From Collinsella sp. TF08-11AT (GTDB lineage Bacteria > Actinomycetota > Coriobacteriia > Coriobacteriales > Coriobacteriaceae), in NCBI RefSeq assembly GCF_003437035.1, contig NZ_QSRL01000002.1, positions 62,001-126,000 of the forward strand: 64,000 nucleotides of DNA. Direction: 5' to 3'. Position 1 is the stretch's first letter; each line of letters starts with the position of its first letter. A program made the position numbers and the translations under genes. Under the pieces are notes generated by a model that saw nothing but the letters and a program-made list of their open reading frames with translations, was not told the DNA's origin and did not search any database. Below are positions 28,808 through 38,590 of the stretch, one piece after another.

Positions 28808-28827
28808 TATTCTAGAACAGACGTTCG
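28808..28827 (+). promoter_or_regulatory. SOS box (LexA/DinR type) and -10 of the ruvCAB operon
   Basis: GAACAGACGTTCG at 28815-28827 matches the Gram-positive LexA site CGAACRNRYGTTCG at all but the first base. A TATTCT at 28808-28813 can be the -10 box, so LexA would cover the transcription start. It lies about 56 bases before ruvC. Confidence 0.72.
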
Positions 28828-28882
28828 TGAATGATGCTCGGGGCCTTGCCTTGCGCTGTGCTTGTGGCGAGGGGAGGTTGGC

Positions 28883-29404
28883 TTGGTTATCTTGGGCATT
28901 GACCCCGGTTTGGCCCATACGGGTTGGGGGATTATCGAGGAGCGGCGTGGCGAGGTTCGCTGCCGTGCCTATGGCTGCATCGAGACCAGCGCAGGCAGTC
29001 CGCTCGCGGTGCGCCTGTCGCATATCGCCCGCGACCTCAAGGGTGTCGTGGAGCGTTATCGACCCGATACCGCTGCCATCGAGAGCATCTACTTTGGCGC
29101 TAATGTCCGCTCGGCAATCCCCACGGCACATGCCCGCGGTGCCGCGCTCGTGGCGCTTTCGGAGTGCGCGCTCGAGATCGGCGAGTACACGCCTATGCAG
29201 ATCAAGCAGGCTGTGGTGGGTACCGGTGCCGCAGATAAGCGGCAGGTCGCCTACATGGTGCGCACGCTTACGCAGCTCGATCACGACCCGCATCCCGACC
29301 ATGCCGCCGATGCCCTGGCCTGCGCCATCTGCCACGTTAACCTCAGCCGTACCCGGGCGCTTACCGGCGGCGAGTTCTATCAACAGAGAGGAACCGGATA
29401 CTGA
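28883..29404 (+). CDS. ruvC: Holliday junction resolvase RuvC
   Basis: A 173-residue RNase H-fold endonuclease that cuts Holliday junctions held by RuvAB. The catalytic acids are visible: D in ILGIDPGLAHTGWG, E in AAIESIYFGAN, and the D pair in HPDHAADALACAIC. The start is the TTG at 28883, five bases after GGGGAGG; this gives the expected N-terminus next to VILGIDPG. The TTG at 28862 lacks a ribosome site. It is the first gene of ruvC-ruvA-ruvB, with one-base and few-base overlaps, behind an SOS box. Confidence 0.93.
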   Translation: MVILGIDPGLAHTGWGIIEERRGEVRCRAYGCIETSAGSPLAVRLSHIARDLKGVVERYRPDTAAIESIYFGANVRSAIPTAHARGAALVALSECALEIGEYTPMQIKQAVVGTGAADKRQVAYMVRTLTQLDHDPHPDHAADALACAICHVNLSRTRALTGGEFYQQRGTGY

Positions 29405-30024
29405 TGATCTCCCAGCTCCACGGAACGCTTGTCGAGGCCACGATGAGCTCTGCTGTCGTCGATGTGTCGGGCGTTGGCTTTGAGCTCGGCATTTCGGGCA
29501 GCACTGCGGCCACGTTGCCGACGCCCGGTGGCGAGGTCCGCCTCTACACGCGTATGCAGGTGCGCGAGGACGCCATGACACTTTTCGGTTTTTCCTCAAA
29601 GGATGAGCGCACGATGTTCGACCGGCTCGTGTCCGTCTCGGGTGTTGGCCCGCGCTTGGCGCTCGCCGTGCTTTCCACCTATACCGTGGGGCAATTGTAT
29701 TCGCTGGTGATGGCCGAGGACGACAAGGGTATGGCCAAGGTGCCCGGTGTGGGCAAAAAGACAGCTCAGCGCCTGATCCTGGAGCTCAAGAGCACCTTTG
29801 CCAAGGACAAGGGCTTTGTTCCGGTTGACGTAATCCCCGGCCAGGTTGCGATGCCCGTGCCCGCTGCCGCTCCCTCGGCCATCGATGATGCCCGTGCGGC
29901 ACTCCTTTCCATGGGCTTTAGCCCTCAGGAGACCGATGTTGCCCTGAGCGGGTATGATGGGCAGAATATGCGCGTCGAGGATCTGCTCGGTGCGGCGCTT
30001 AAGCGACTCGGAATGGATGCGTGA
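29404..30024 (+). CDS. ruvA: Holliday junction branch migration protein RuvA
   Basis: A 206-residue RuvA. The OB-fold N-terminal domain ([20 protein letters not shown]) is followed by tandem helix-hairpin-helix motifs ([14 protein letters not shown] and [16 protein letters not shown]) and a C-terminal UBA-like domain ([19 protein letters not shown]) that contacts RuvB. The ATG shares one base with the ruvC stop. The tetramer binds the junction and loads RuvB motors. Confidence 0.95.
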   Translation: MISQLHGTLVEATMSSAVVDVSGVGFELGISGSTAATLPTPGGEVRLYTRMQVREDAMTLFGFSSKDERTMFDRLVSVSGVGPRLALAVLSTYTVGQLYSLVMAEDDKGMAKVPGVGKKTAQRLILELKSTFAKDKGFVPVDVIPGQVAMPVPAAAPSAIDDARAALLSMGFSPQETDVALSGYDGQNMRVEDLLGAALKRLGMDA

Positions 30025-31091
30025 TGTGGGAAGCCGATGACTCTCAGGACCTGTGGGCGACGCCCGGTAACTCGCCGGCGGCATCCATGGCGCACGGCGA
30101 GCGCATGGTGGGCTCGGAGCTGACGGCCGAGGACCTTGATGTCGACCGTACTTTGCGTCCCCAGCGCCTGGACGATTACTGCGGCCAGGAGCACATCAAG
30201 CAGAGCCTGCGCGTGCTGATCGAAGCGGCGCAGAGCCGTGGCGAGACGCTCGACCACGTGATCTTCTCGGGCCCTCCGGGTCTGGGCAAGACCACGCTGG
30301 CCACCGTTATCGCCAACGAGCTGGGCGCTCAGATTAAGACGACGAGCGGTCCGGCCATCGCGCGCACCGGCGACCTGGCGGCCATTCTGACTAACCTGCA
30401 ACCGGGTGACGTGCTGTTTATCGACGAGATCCACCGCCTCAACCGTTCGGTCGAGGAAGTTCTGTATCCCGCGATGGAGGACTTTGCGCTCGATATCGTG
30501 ATCGGCAAGGGTCCGGCTGCGCGCTCGATTCGCCTGGATATTCCCAAGTTTACGTTGGTGGCGGCAACGACTCGCTCAGGCATGTTGACCGGCCCGTTGC
30601 GCGACCGCTTTGGCATTTCATATCGCCTGGATTACTACACGGTCGAGGAGCTCGCGCAGATTGTGACGCGCTCGGCGACTATCCTGGGTGTGACGATCGA
30701 CCATCCCAGTGCACTCGAGATCGGCTCGCGTTCGCGTGGCACGCCGCGTCTTGCCAACCGCCTGCTCAAGCGCGTGCGCGATTACGCACAGGTGCGCGGC
30801 AACGGCCCCATCGAGCTCGATATCTGCCGCCAGGCGCTCGAGTTCTTCGAGATCGACGAGCTCGGTCTGGACTGGATGGACATTCGCATCCTGGAGACGC
30901 TTGCCAAGACGTTCTCCGGCCGTGCCGTGGGACTTACGACCCTTGCCAGCGCGGTGGGCGAGGACCCGGGTACGCTCGAGGATGTCTATGAGCCCTATTT
31001 GCTGCAGTGCGGGTTGATGATTCGTACGCCGCAGGGTCGTCAGGCAACGCTTCGCACCTTTGAGCACCTGGGGATTGAACCTACCGTTTAG
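30024..31091 (+). CDS. ruvB: Holliday junction branch migration helicase RuvB
   Basis: A 355-residue AAA+ motor that drives branch migration. Walker [12 protein letters not shown], Walker [12 protein letters not shown], sensor 1 AATTRSG and arginine-finger region GPLRDRFGI are all present, followed by a winged-helix DNA-binding C-terminus ([17 protein letters not shown]). The ATG at 30024 overlaps the ruvA stop (TGATG); the GTG at 30021 is the alternative. It is the last gene of the operon. Confidence 0.96.
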   Translation: MWEADDSQDLWATPGNSPAASMAHGERMVGSELTAEDLDVDRTLRPQRLDDYCGQEHIKQSLRVLIEAAQSRGETLDHVIFSGPPGLGKTTLATVIANELGAQIKTTSGPAIARTGDLAAILTNLQPGDVLFIDEIHRLNRSVEEVLYPAMEDFALDIVIGKGPAARSIRLDIPKFTLVAATTRSGMLTGPLRDRFGISYRLDYYTVEELAQIVTRSATILGVTIDHPSALEIGSRSRGTPRLANRLLKRVRDYAQVRGNGPIELDICRQALEFFEIDELGLDWMDIRILETLAKTFSGRAVGLTTLASAVGEDPGTLEDVYEPYLLQCGLMIRTPQGRQATLRTFEHLGIEPTV

Positions 31092-31235
31092 GGCGTTTTG
31101 TTTTGGCGGGCTGTTGGGCTATCGCTGGGCATCGGGTAAACATATCGCCGTTCATCGGTTATGGGCGTTTTACTATTGCGCGCCCGTGCTATGCTGAATT
31201 GGTCTTTTTCTCATTCGGTAACGAAAGGACCGCCC

Positions 31236-32903
31236 ATGCCTACTGACATCGAAATCGCACGTTCTGTCACGCCGCTGCCCATTACCGAGGTGGCCAAGAA
31301 CGCCGGCGTCGACGTAAAGCACCTGATTCCGTACGGCTTCGACAAGGCTAAGGTCGACTATTCACTGCTCAACGAGCCGACCGATCACCAGGCCAAGCTC
31401 GTCCTCGTGACCGCTATCAACCCAACGCCTGCGGGCGAGGGTAAGACCACCACGACCATCGGTCTGGCCGATGGCCTGCGTCGCCGCGGCGTCAAGAGTG
31501 CCGTGGCCCTGCGCGAGCCTTCGCTCGGCCCCGTCTTTGGCGTTAAGGGCGGTGCTGCCGGCGGCGGCTGGGCTCAGGTCATCCCCATGGAGGATATCAA
31601 CCTGCACTTTACCGGCGACTTCCACGCTATCGGTGCTGCCAACAACCTGCTGGCCGCCATGCTTGATAACCACATCCAGCAGGGCAATCAGCTCGGTATT
31701 GACGTTAAGCGCATCACTTGGAAGCGCGTCGTCGATATGAACGACCGTCAGCTGCGCCACGTTATCGACGGCATTGGCGGTAAGGCCCAGGGCGTGCCGC
31801 GCGAGGACGGCTTCGATATCACCGTCGCCTCCGAGGTCATGGCAATCCTGTGCCTGTCTACGAGCATCAGCGACCTCAAGGAACGCTTGGGTGAGATCGT
31901 CGTCGGCTACAGCTTTGCCGGCGAGCCCGTCCGTGCCCGCGACCTTAAGGCCCAGGGTGCCATGGCCGCGTTGCTTAAGGACGCGCTCAAGCCCAACCTG
32001 GTGCAAACGCTCGAGGGCACGCCCGCGTTTGTCCACGGCGGTCCCTTCGCCAACATTGCCCACGGCTGCAACTCCATCATGGCTACGCGTATGGCGATGC
32101 GCTTTGGCGATGTCGCCATTACCGAGGCCGGCTTCGGTGCCGATCTGGGTGCCGAGAAGTTCCTCGACATTAAGTGCCGCATGACGGGCGTTCGCCCCAG
32201 CGCCGTCGTGGTCGTCGCGACCGCTCGTGCGCTGAAGTACAACGGTGGCGTCGCCAAGGCCGACCTCAACGAGGAGAACCTCGAGGCCCTCAAGGCCGGC
32301 ATGCCCAACCTGCTGCGTCATGTCGACAACATCCAGAACGTCTACGGTCTGCCCTGCGTGGTCGCCATCAACCGTTTCCCGACGGACACCGAGGCCGAGC
32401 TTGCTCTCATCGAGTCCGAGTGCCAGAAGCTCGGCGTCAACGTTAAGCTTTCCGAGGTCTGGGCCAAGGGCGGCGAGGGCGCGCTCGAGCTTGCCGATGA
32501 GGTCATGCGTCTGATTGAGCAGCCGAGCGAGCTCAAGTTTGCCTATGAGGACGGCGCTGATGTCGCTGATGCCCTCGAGGCCGTTGCCACCAAGGTCTAC
32601 CGCGCCGACGGCGTTGACTTTACGCCGGCCGCCATGCGCCAGCTCGCCGAGCTGCGCGAGAACGGCTTTGGCAACCTGCCGGTGTGCGTGGCCAAGACGC
32701 AGTACAGCTTTAGCGACAACGCCAAGGCCCTGGGCGCTCCCGAGAACTTCCGCATCACGGTGCGCGAGCTCAAGGTTTCCGCCGGTGCCCACTTTGTGGT
32801 CGCATTGACTGGCAGTGTTCTGACCATGCCGGGCTTGCCCAAGGTCCCCGCGGCTGAGAACATCGACGTCGACAGCGACGGCAACATCACCGGCCTGTTC
32901 TAA
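31236..32903 (+). CDS. fhs: Formate-tetrahydrofolate ligase
   Basis: A 555-residue enzyme that joins formate and tetrahydrofolate with ATP to give 10-formyl-THF, feeding purine and methionyl-tRNA formylation. The nucleotide loop is [18 protein letters not shown], and [19 protein letters not shown] and [17 protein letters not shown] are the family signatures. AAAGGA lies seven bases before the ATG at 31236; the upstream in-frame ATGs lack ribosome sites. It is monocistronic with its own terminator. A cyclodeaminase-family gene and folD near 52 kb complete the one-carbon route; no acetyl-CoA synthase genes are seen. Confidence 0.96.
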   Translation: MPTDIEIARSVTPLPITEVAKNAGVDVKHLIPYGFDKAKVDYSLLNEPTDHQAKLVLVTAINPTPAGEGKTTTTIGLADGLRRRGVKSAVALREPSLGPVFGVKGGAAGGGWAQVIPMEDINLHFTGDFHAIGAANNLLAAMLDNHIQQGNQLGIDVKRITWKRVVDMNDRQLRHVIDGIGGKAQGVPREDGFDITVASEVMAILCLSTSISDLKERLGEIVVGYSFAGEPVRARDLKAQGAMAALLKDALKPNLVQTLEGTPAFVHGGPFANIAHGCNSIMATRMAMRFGDVAITEAGFGADLGAEKFLDIKCRMTGVRPSAVVVVATARALKYNGGVAKADLNEENLEALKAGMPNLLRHVDNIQNVYGLPCVVAINRFPTDTEAELALIESECQKLGVNVKLSEVWAKGGEGALELADEVMRLIEQPSELKFAYEDGADVADALEAVATKVYRADGVDFTPAAMRQLAELRENGFGNLPVCVAKTQYSFSDNAKALGAPENFRITVRELKVSAGAHFVVALTGSVLTMPGLPKVPAAENIDVDSDGNITGLF

Positions 32904-32928
32904 GCCTGTTGCCCCTAGCTGCCTGCCC

Positions 32929-32966
32929 GCCCCGCCGTGCCCCCAAGGCCCGGCGGGGCTTTTTTA
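32929..32966 (+). terminator. Terminator after fhs
   Basis: GCCCCGCCG and CGGCGGGGC form a 9-bp stem with a 13-base loop, followed by TTTTTTT. Confidence 0.88.
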
Positions 32967-33082
32967 TCCTTAGGCCCGCGCATGTCTTGTAGATACCGAC
33001 GGGCTCTGCCCATCATAGGCTTTTGCGCGGGTAGAATGCATGGATAACTTGATGCTCACGCGCGACGGAAAGGAATCGTTGC

Positions 33083-34072
33083 ATGGATCAGGACAAGACA
33101 ACCGTGATGGGCGGCTACGGTTCCGCGCAGGCTGGCGATAGCGCCGATGCGACCCGCGTTGTTCCCAACCTCGGTTATACCGACCCCGCCGCGACGCAGC
33201 CTTCTGCCGAGCCCACCCGGGTTATGGGCTATGGCGACACGGCGCAGGATTCTTACGCTACATCTTCGCAAGGCCCCTATGGCAACGCAGCTCCGGATCC
33301 GTTTGATTACGCGCCGCAGGATTCTTATGCTGCCTCGACGCCGAATCCCTATGACAACCTGCCGCAGAATCCCATTCCGCAGCCTCAGCAGACGACGTAT
33401 ATGCCTCGCACGGCGCAGCCTCGCTACGAGTCGCGCGAGCCGTATCGCGAGTACCCCAAGTCGATTCCGCAATATGGCGAGGACGAGGAGAAGAAGCCGT
33501 CGCGTTCGTCGAGCGTGATCAAGAAGATCCTCATCGTACTGGCGATCTTCTTTGCGCTGTCGGTTGTGTTTGCCATCGTGTCGGGCATGCTTAACAAGCG
33601 AGGGAGTTCAACGGCCGATGCCACTGTTGAGCAAACCGAGTCCGCCTCGTCTAGCACCGTCGATCTGAGCGATATCCCGGGGCAGTACTGGTCCAATGCC
33701 AAGAAGATCCTCAAGTCGCGCGGCGCCGATCTTTCGAATGCCGTGGTCCTGACTGATGATGGCTCAACGCCCGTCGTCGATGCCAACTGGGTCGTTACTT
33801 CTGCCTACTATAACGACAACGGCAACCTCGAAATTCAACTCACGCACAAGAACAGCTCGGGCAACTCGTCCGGCGGCCAAAGCGGTACCGACAGCTCGAG
33901 CTCCAATACGCTGGAGGACTTGAGCAATAAGGCACAGGAGTTGGGAGACAAAGCGCAAGAGCTGGGCGACACGGCGCAGAACCTGGGCGACACCGCTCAG
34001 AACCTGGGTGATATGGCGACGGATGCCTGGAACGCACTGCAAAACGGCATCTCGGGCGCGCAGGGAAACTAG
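33083..34072 (+). CDS. Hypothetical single-pass membrane protein with heptad repeats
   Basis: A 329-residue protein not assigned to a family. Residues 1-145 are disordered and rich in Gln, Pro, Tyr and Ser, with an imperfect repeat around PQDSYA. A single membrane segment follows a basic stretch (VIKKILIVLAIFFALSVVFAIVSG, about 150-172), so the N-terminus should be cytoplasmic. The outer part has a small folded region (DIPGQYWSNAKKILKSRGADL) and then a run of seven-residue repeats of the form AQELGDK/AQNLGDT near the C-terminus, which predicts a helical rod. Cytoplasmic Ser/Thr near the N-terminus would suit a kinase substrate, but that is speculation. AAAGGA precedes the ATG. Confidence 0.7.
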   Translation: MDQDKTTVMGGYGSAQAGDSADATRVVPNLGYTDPAATQPSAEPTRVMGYGDTAQDSYATSSQGPYGNAAPDPFDYAPQDSYAASTPNPYDNLPQNPIPQPQQTTYMPRTAQPRYESREPYREYPKSIPQYGEDEEKKPSRSSSVIKKILIVLAIFFALSVVFAIVSGMLNKRGSSTADATVEQTESASSSTVDLSDIPGQYWSNAKKILKSRGADLSNAVVLTDDGSTPVVDANWVVTSAYYNDNGNLEIQLTHKNSSGNSSGGQSGTDSSSSNTLEDLSNKAQELGDKAQELGDTAQNLGDTAQNLGDMATDAWNALQNGISGAQGN

Positions 34073-34084
34073 CTGTTAAGCGGG

Positions 34085-35266
34085 CTACAGTTGCTCGGCC
34101 GGACGCTCGGGCGAGCTAAAGCCCGAATCAAACGTGACGACGCACGAGACGTTGGGCCGGCGCTCGTGCACGATGCGCGTGACGAGCTCCAGCAGCTCTT
34201 CGTCGGATATGTCAAAGCCGTCGGGACGCACCAGGTCAAGCGAAACGAACCCGTCGTGCTCGTGCAGGTCGTGGATGGAGAGCGCGGGGTCGATCTGCAT
34301 GACGCCGCGCTTGACCCAGCCGCGTAGGTCGTCGCCGGTGGTGGCGATGGGGTCGCAGTGCAGCGTGATACCGATGCCCATCTGCCGTTTGATATCGTGC
34401 TCGATGGTGTCCAAAATCTCGTGGTGCTCAAATGCGTCGCCCTCGCCGGGCATCTCCACGTGGGCGCTGGCAAACTGACGACCGGGGCCGTAGTCGTGCA
34501 CCATGAGGTCGTGTGTGCCCAAGACCTGGGGGTACGACATAATCCTGTCGCGGATTTCCTGGACGAGCTTGGGGTCGGGCGCTTGTCCTAACAGCGGGCT
34601 GATGGCGTCGCGCACCAGGCCCAGGCCGCTGATGCAGATGAAGATGCCCACACCCAGGCCTGCCCAGCCATCGAGGTCAAAGCCGGTCGTCTGCGAAATA
34701 AGCGCCGCCACCAGGACCGAGCCCGAGGTGATGACGTCGTTTTTGGAGTCCTGTGCTGTGGCGATGAGCGTCTCTGAGTCGATGCGGTCGCCCAACGTGC
34801 GGTTGAACGCGGCCATCCAGAGCTTAACGAGCATGGACAAGACGAGGGCGGCTAAGGAGAGCACCGAATATGCAGTGGGGGAAGGCTTGATGATCTTAGT
34901 GACAGACTCGAGGATCAGGTTGATGCCGACGGCGCAAACCAGGACGGCGACGAACAGACCGGCTAGGTACTCGTAGCGACCGTGGCCATAGGGGTGGCCT
35001 TCGTCTGCCGGGCGGCTGGCAAGGCGGAACCCGAGCAGGCTCACGATGTTGCTTGAGGCGTCGGAGAGGTTGTTGAAGGCGTCGGCGATGAGCGAGACAG
35101 AGCCGGCGAGCAGGCCCGCGATGCCCTTGGCCAGGCACAGGGTGATGTTGAGGCCAATGCAGATGAGGCTTGCGGCAAAGCCCGCGTTGGTGCGGCAAGA
35201 TACATCGACCGGCTCGCCCTCGCTGCCGGGAACAAGCGTATGTACCAGCCGATTTACAAATAGCAT
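34085..35266 (-). CDS. Cation diffusion facilitator family transporter
   Basis: A 393-residue CDF protein, probably a Zn2+ or Mn2+/proton antiporter. Six membrane helices are expected in the first 230 residues. Metal-site residues are visible in SLIADAFNNLSDASSN (helix 2) and in the helix 5 region (AQDSKNDVITS). The signature HPYGHGRYEYLAG follows helix 2. The C-terminal cytoplasmic domain (HDLMVHDYGPGRQFASAHVE) is longer than usual and ends in an extra acidic/Ser-rich tail. The ATG at 35266 is chosen because TGAGGAC is seven bases upstream. It converges on the preceding membrane protein gene with a 12-base gap. Confidence 0.87.
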   Translation of the reverse strand: MLFVNRLVHTLVPGSEGEPVDVSCRTNAGFAASLICIGLNITLCLAKGIAGLLAGSVSLIADAFNNLSDASSNIVSLLGFRLASRPADEGHPYGHGRYEYLAGLFVAVLVCAVGINLILESVTKIIKPSPTAYSVLSLAALVLSMLVKLWMAAFNRTLGDRIDSETLIATAQDSKNDVITSGSVLVAALISQTTGFDLDGWAGLGVGIFICISGLGLVRDAISPLLGQAPDPKLVQEIRDRIMSYPQVLGTHDLMVHDYGPGRQFASAHVEMPGEGDAFEHHEILDTIEHDIKRQMGIGITLHCDPIATTGDDLRGWVKRGVMQIDPALSIHDLHEHDGFVSLDLVRPDGFDISDEELLELVTRIVHERRPNVSCVVTFDSGFSSPERPAEQL

Positions 35267-35484
35267 AGCGGTCGTCCTCACAGTCATGTTTAAGGGGATA
35301 GTGTAGCTCGCGCAGGGGCGCCGTGCACCGACGCTCAGAAAATGCAGCAATAGTCTGCCGGTGCTAACGAGCGAGCCTTCTCGTCTGCCTGGGTGGTCCA
35401 TTTTGGGCCACATGGGTATGGGCATGTGCCTGTTTGCTCGGCATACTTAATGTCGACAGCCCCTGTGCAAAGGAGGACGTTTCC

Positions 35485-36822
35485 ATGGACGAGATGTTTG
35501 CCATTAAATGCCAAAACTGCGGCGGCCCTATGTACTCGCACCAGGCTAAGCGCAGCTTTGAGTGCGCCTATTGCGGCGCGGTCATTCCGTGGCAGGCGGA
35601 CGCCGGAGAGCCCAAGAGCGCTTTGGGCATTCGCCATACGCCGTTGACGGTGGTGGATGGACTGCTCAAGCTCACGCATGTGTCGCAACTCGAGCGCCCG
35701 GAGGACCCGGACTGGTATTTCTTCAATTCGCACTGGCGCAATCAGTCGGTTCTGGAACATCTGCTGTGGGAGGATCGCGGTACGGCGCAGGAGTTCCAAG
35801 AGGCCACGCATGTGAGCATTCCTTGCCCCTTCTGCGGAGCGTCCTTTGAGGGCGAGTCAACGCAGCGTGTGTTTGAGTGCCCGTCCTGCGGCAACAAGAT
35901 CGGCATTGCCGACCTGTTCAAGCCGGGGACGTTTAGCAAGCGCCTGACCATGGGCGTTGGTGCGGAATATGTGCCCGAGCAGGGTATTCCCTGCGAGATA
36001 ACGCCGCAGCAGGCGCGCGCCAATGCGCTTGAGCTGGTGCGCCGATATCCAGACGCCTTTGCCGGTCACGATGTGGAAGACGCGATTCAAAACGACATGA
36101 TGCTCTTCTACTTCCCCATGGCGCTCGCGGACCTACGCATGATGGCGTCCTTCCCGGGCAAGGGCCTGAGCAGGGAGACCCTGGTGTACTACGAGGTGCT
36201 CGACTGGGCATATCCCAGGGCAAACTACCTGGACGTTCGCCTTATGGGCATTCTGGAGCCATGGGACTTTGCCAAGGTTGGGTCGTTCGACCCGGCCATG
36301 CAGGAAGGCGACTTCCGCGTTGTCTCCGTCGACGCGTCCACCAAGGACCAGGTGGTCATTGACAAGCTGGCGCTCGACATTGTCGGCAACGATGCCGAGA
36401 CTTTCCTGGGGCTCAATAAAAAGAGCATCCGCACCTGGGCGCGCAAGGCCCGCAAGCACAAGGACGGCCTGGTTATGGTGCCGGTCTACTTTGTCGACCG
36501 TCCGGCAACGGACAGCCGCGACGGCGAGCAGGTGCGCATTGCCGTGAACGGCCAGACGGGCCGTGCGGCCGCGGTGGTGTTTAGCGACAAGTGCGAGACG
36601 CATGTGGTGGCACCGCTCAATCCGAATGCGGTGCTGTCGAGCGAAAGTACCGTGCACGCCACGCCCATCGAGGTCAAATACGTTAAATCGCCGTTCCTAT
36701 ACCAGATCATACGTCGCGGAGGCGGCGAGCAGCCGCGGCAGGTGGCAGCGGTGGTGGAGGGTTCTTACCGAGAGGAGAAGCCCAAACGCAAGGGCCTGTT
36801 CGCTGTGATTTTTGGGAGGTAA
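35485..36822 (+). CDS. Zinc-ribbon protein of unknown function
   Basis: A 445-residue soluble protein with two zinc ribbons near the N-terminus: CQNCGG with CAYCGA (about residues 9-33) and CPFCGA with CPSCGN (about 118-145). The remainder is a mixed alpha/beta region with no recognised motif; it ends with a basic tail (EEKPKRKGLFAVIFGR). No membrane segment. GGAGG precedes the ATG. The ribbons suggest nucleic-acid or protein binding, but no role can be assigned. It is a single gene with a strong terminator, immediately left of the restriction-modification locus. Confidence 0.7.
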   Translation: MDEMFAIKCQNCGGPMYSHQAKRSFECAYCGAVIPWQADAGEPKSALGIRHTPLTVVDGLLKLTHVSQLERPEDPDWYFFNSHWRNQSVLEHLLWEDRGTAQEFQEATHVSIPCPFCGASFEGESTQRVFECPSCGNKIGIADLFKPGTFSKRLTMGVGAEYVPEQGIPCEITPQQARANALELVRRYPDAFAGHDVEDAIQNDMMLFYFPMALADLRMMASFPGKGLSRETLVYYEVLDWAYPRANYLDVRLMGILEPWDFAKVGSFDPAMQEGDFRVVSVDASTKDQVVIDKLALDIVGNDAETFLGLNKKSIRTWARKARKHKDGLVMVPVYFVDRPATDSRDGEQVRIAVNGQTGRAAAVVFSDKCETHVVAPLNPNAVLSSESTVHATPIEVKYVKSPFLYQIIRRGGGEQPRQVAAVVEGSYREEKPKRKGLFAVIFGR

Positions 36823-36866
36823 GGGAGCGGTGCCGGTTGGCACTGTAGCGTGAAGGCCGGGGGTAT

Positions 36867-36902
36867 GGGGCAGCTCGCAGGGGCGCGAGTTGCCCCGTTT
36901 TT
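36867..36902 (+). terminator. Terminator after the zinc-ribbon gene
   Basis: GGGGCAGCTCGC and GCGAGTTGCCCC form a 12-bp stem (one G-U pair) with a 6-base loop, followed by GTTTTT. Confidence 0.88.
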
Positions 36903-36943
36903 ATGCGGCGAGACATGGTGTCCGAGCTGCCGTAGAGACTTAG

Positions 36944-36959
36944 CTAAATGGCTATTTAG
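36944..36959 (+). repeat. hsdS recombination site 1 (16 bp)
   Basis: CTAAATGGCTATTTAG: two 6-bp arms around a 4-base asymmetric core, as in tyrosine recombinase crossover sites. Same orientation as site 3. Confidence 0.75.
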
Positions 36960-37558
36960 AAGAACAGTGCGAAGCGGTTGCCAATCACGAAAAAGGTCTC
37001 GCTGTCGAACTTTCCTCGCTATGCGATTTAGTAAAAGAAAAAGCCGATTACAATGAGGCCAACTTTGATACCTACGTTTCAACAGAGTCTCTGCTCCCTG
37101 GCAAGAAGGGTAGGCAGGCACCGTCGTCCCTGCCCCAAACCGGAAAAGTTACGACCTACAAGGACGGGGACATTCTGGTTTCGAACATTCGCCCATACTT
37201 TAAAAAAATCTGGTACGCAGACCGAACTGGAACCTGCTCGGGTGATGTCCTAGTGTTTAGAGCAAAGCAACCGGAGCAGTCCGGTTACCTCTATTCATGC
37301 ATGCGCAGCGATGCTTTCTTCGATTACATCATGAAGGGCGCAAAGGGCACAAAGATGCCAAGAGGGGACAAAAAGCAGATTCTCACTTATAAAGTTGCAA
37401 GTAATCCAAGTGGAGCAACCGTTGATTTTATTGAATCAGCGCTTAGCCAAGCATCGAGCTCAAGCAAAGAGAAACACCGTCTCGCTGCTCTTCGTGACGT
37501 CCTCCTCCCTAAATTAATGTCAGGAGAAATCGACGTCTCGAAGGTCGATCTCAAGCAG

Positions 37559-37573
37559 CTAAATAGCCATTTA
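37559..37573 (-). repeat. hsdS recombination site 2 (15 of 16 bp)
   Basis: CTAAATAGCCATTTA followed by C instead of G; inverted relative to sites 1 and 3. It marks the 3' end of the spare cassette. Confidence 0.65.
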
Positions 37574-37633
37574 CTTCACTATGTGCAACGCGCCGTCCAC
37601 ACTGTGGCTATCGTACTCGACGAAAGGAGCAGC

Positions 37634-38590
37634 GTGGAAACCGCTATCAATGCCGTGCTTTCGGAAATGCAGAGCCTTCTCGACCCACACCAGCTCAAGC
37701 ATCTAGCCATTACGCTCAGGCAAACGCTTGGGGCGAAACAAACAGAGCCAGGGCAAGATCTGCTTGCGCTCTTTCTCACCGCTAAAGAGGTCGAGGGATG
37801 CTCTCCTAAAACCATTGCATACTATGAGGCAACCTTACGGCATATGAACACAGCGCTTGCTAAGCCCTATACCCAGGTTGAGAGCGACGACTTGCGCCGC
37901 TATCTCAATGATTACGAGGTGAATCGCGGTTCTAGTAAGGTCACAATCGATAATATACGCCGTATCATGTCGAGCTTCTTTTCATGGCTTGAAGATGAGG
38001 ATTACATTGTGAAAAGTCCTGTAAGGCGCATTCGTCGCGTCAAAACAGCTCAAGTAACCAAAGAGGTGCTTAGCGATGAGGAACTGGAGGTATTGCGAGA
38101 CGCCTGTGAGTCCAAGCGAGATCTTGCCATCGTTGATCTACTCGCTTCGACGGGCATGCGTATTGGCGAACTTGTGCGACTCGACAGGAAGGATGTCAAT
38201 CTGCACGAGCGCGAATGCCTTGTAATGGGAAAGGGAAATAAGCAGCGCCCCGTTTACTTCGATGCGCGCGCTAAGCTTCATCTTACGGAATATCTTTCGA
38301 GCCGTGTTGACAAGAGTCCTGCATTATTTGTCGCGCTCGATTCCTCAGCTCGACGTATTACAGTGGGGAGCATAGAACTCCGTTTACGTGACCTAGGCAG
38401 AAGCGCCGGTATCAACCGCGTTCATCCGCATAAGTTTCGCCGTACGCTTGCCACCCATGCCATTGACAAGGGAATGCCCATAGAGCAGGTGCAAAAGCTG
38501 TTGGGCCATGCGAAAATAGACACAACCATGTACTACGCCATGGTTAATCAGAGCAATGTGAAGGCTTCGCATAGGAAGTATTTGGAATGA
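37634..38590 (+). CDS. Tyrosine recombinase of the hsdS shufflon
   Basis: A 318-residue tyrosine recombinase, expected to invert hsdS segments at the short sites around it. The N-terminal SAM-like core-binding domain (LFLTAKEVEGCSPKTIAYYE) is followed by the catalytic domain: R in STGMRIGELVRLD, HxxR in HPHKFRRTLATH, H in LLGHAKIDTT and the tyrosine in TTMYYAMVN. The GTG start is chosen from AAAGGAG five bases upstream, but the frame is also open from the hsdS cassette, so a fused product is possible. Its stop overlaps the hsdS ATG (ATGA). Such recombinases are known beside switching type I specificity genes. Confidence 0.88.
   Translation: METAINAVLSEMQSLLDPHQLKHLAITLRQTLGAKQTEPGQDLLALFLTAKEVEGCSPKTIAYYEATLRHMNTALAKPYTQVESDDLRRYLNDYEVNRGSSKVTIDNIRRIMSSFFSWLEDEDYIVKSPVRRIRRVKTAQVTKEVLSDEELEVLRDACESKRDLAIVDLLASTGMRIGELVRLDRKDVNLHERECLVMGKGNKQRPVYFDARAKLHLTEYLSSRVDKSPALFVALDSSARRITVGSIELRLRDLGRSAGINRVHPHKFRRTLATHAIDKGMPIEQVQKLLGHAKIDTTMYYAMVNQSNVKASHRKYLE

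Larger units (their letters stand above)
36944..37633 (+). pseudogene. Promoterless hsdS half-gene cassette (spare TRD)
   Basis: The frame opens right after a TAG, at the recombination site, with LNGYLEEQCEAVANHEKG, and encodes one target recognition domain plus the conserved end KLMSGEIDVSKVDLKQLNSH. It has no start codon or promoter of its own. It corresponds to the second half of an HsdS, and would become expressed only if site-specific recombination placed it behind an hsdS first half. Its frame has no stop at the 3' site and reads through into the recombinase gene. Low-GC content and truncation agree with a storage cassette. Confidence 0.78.
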
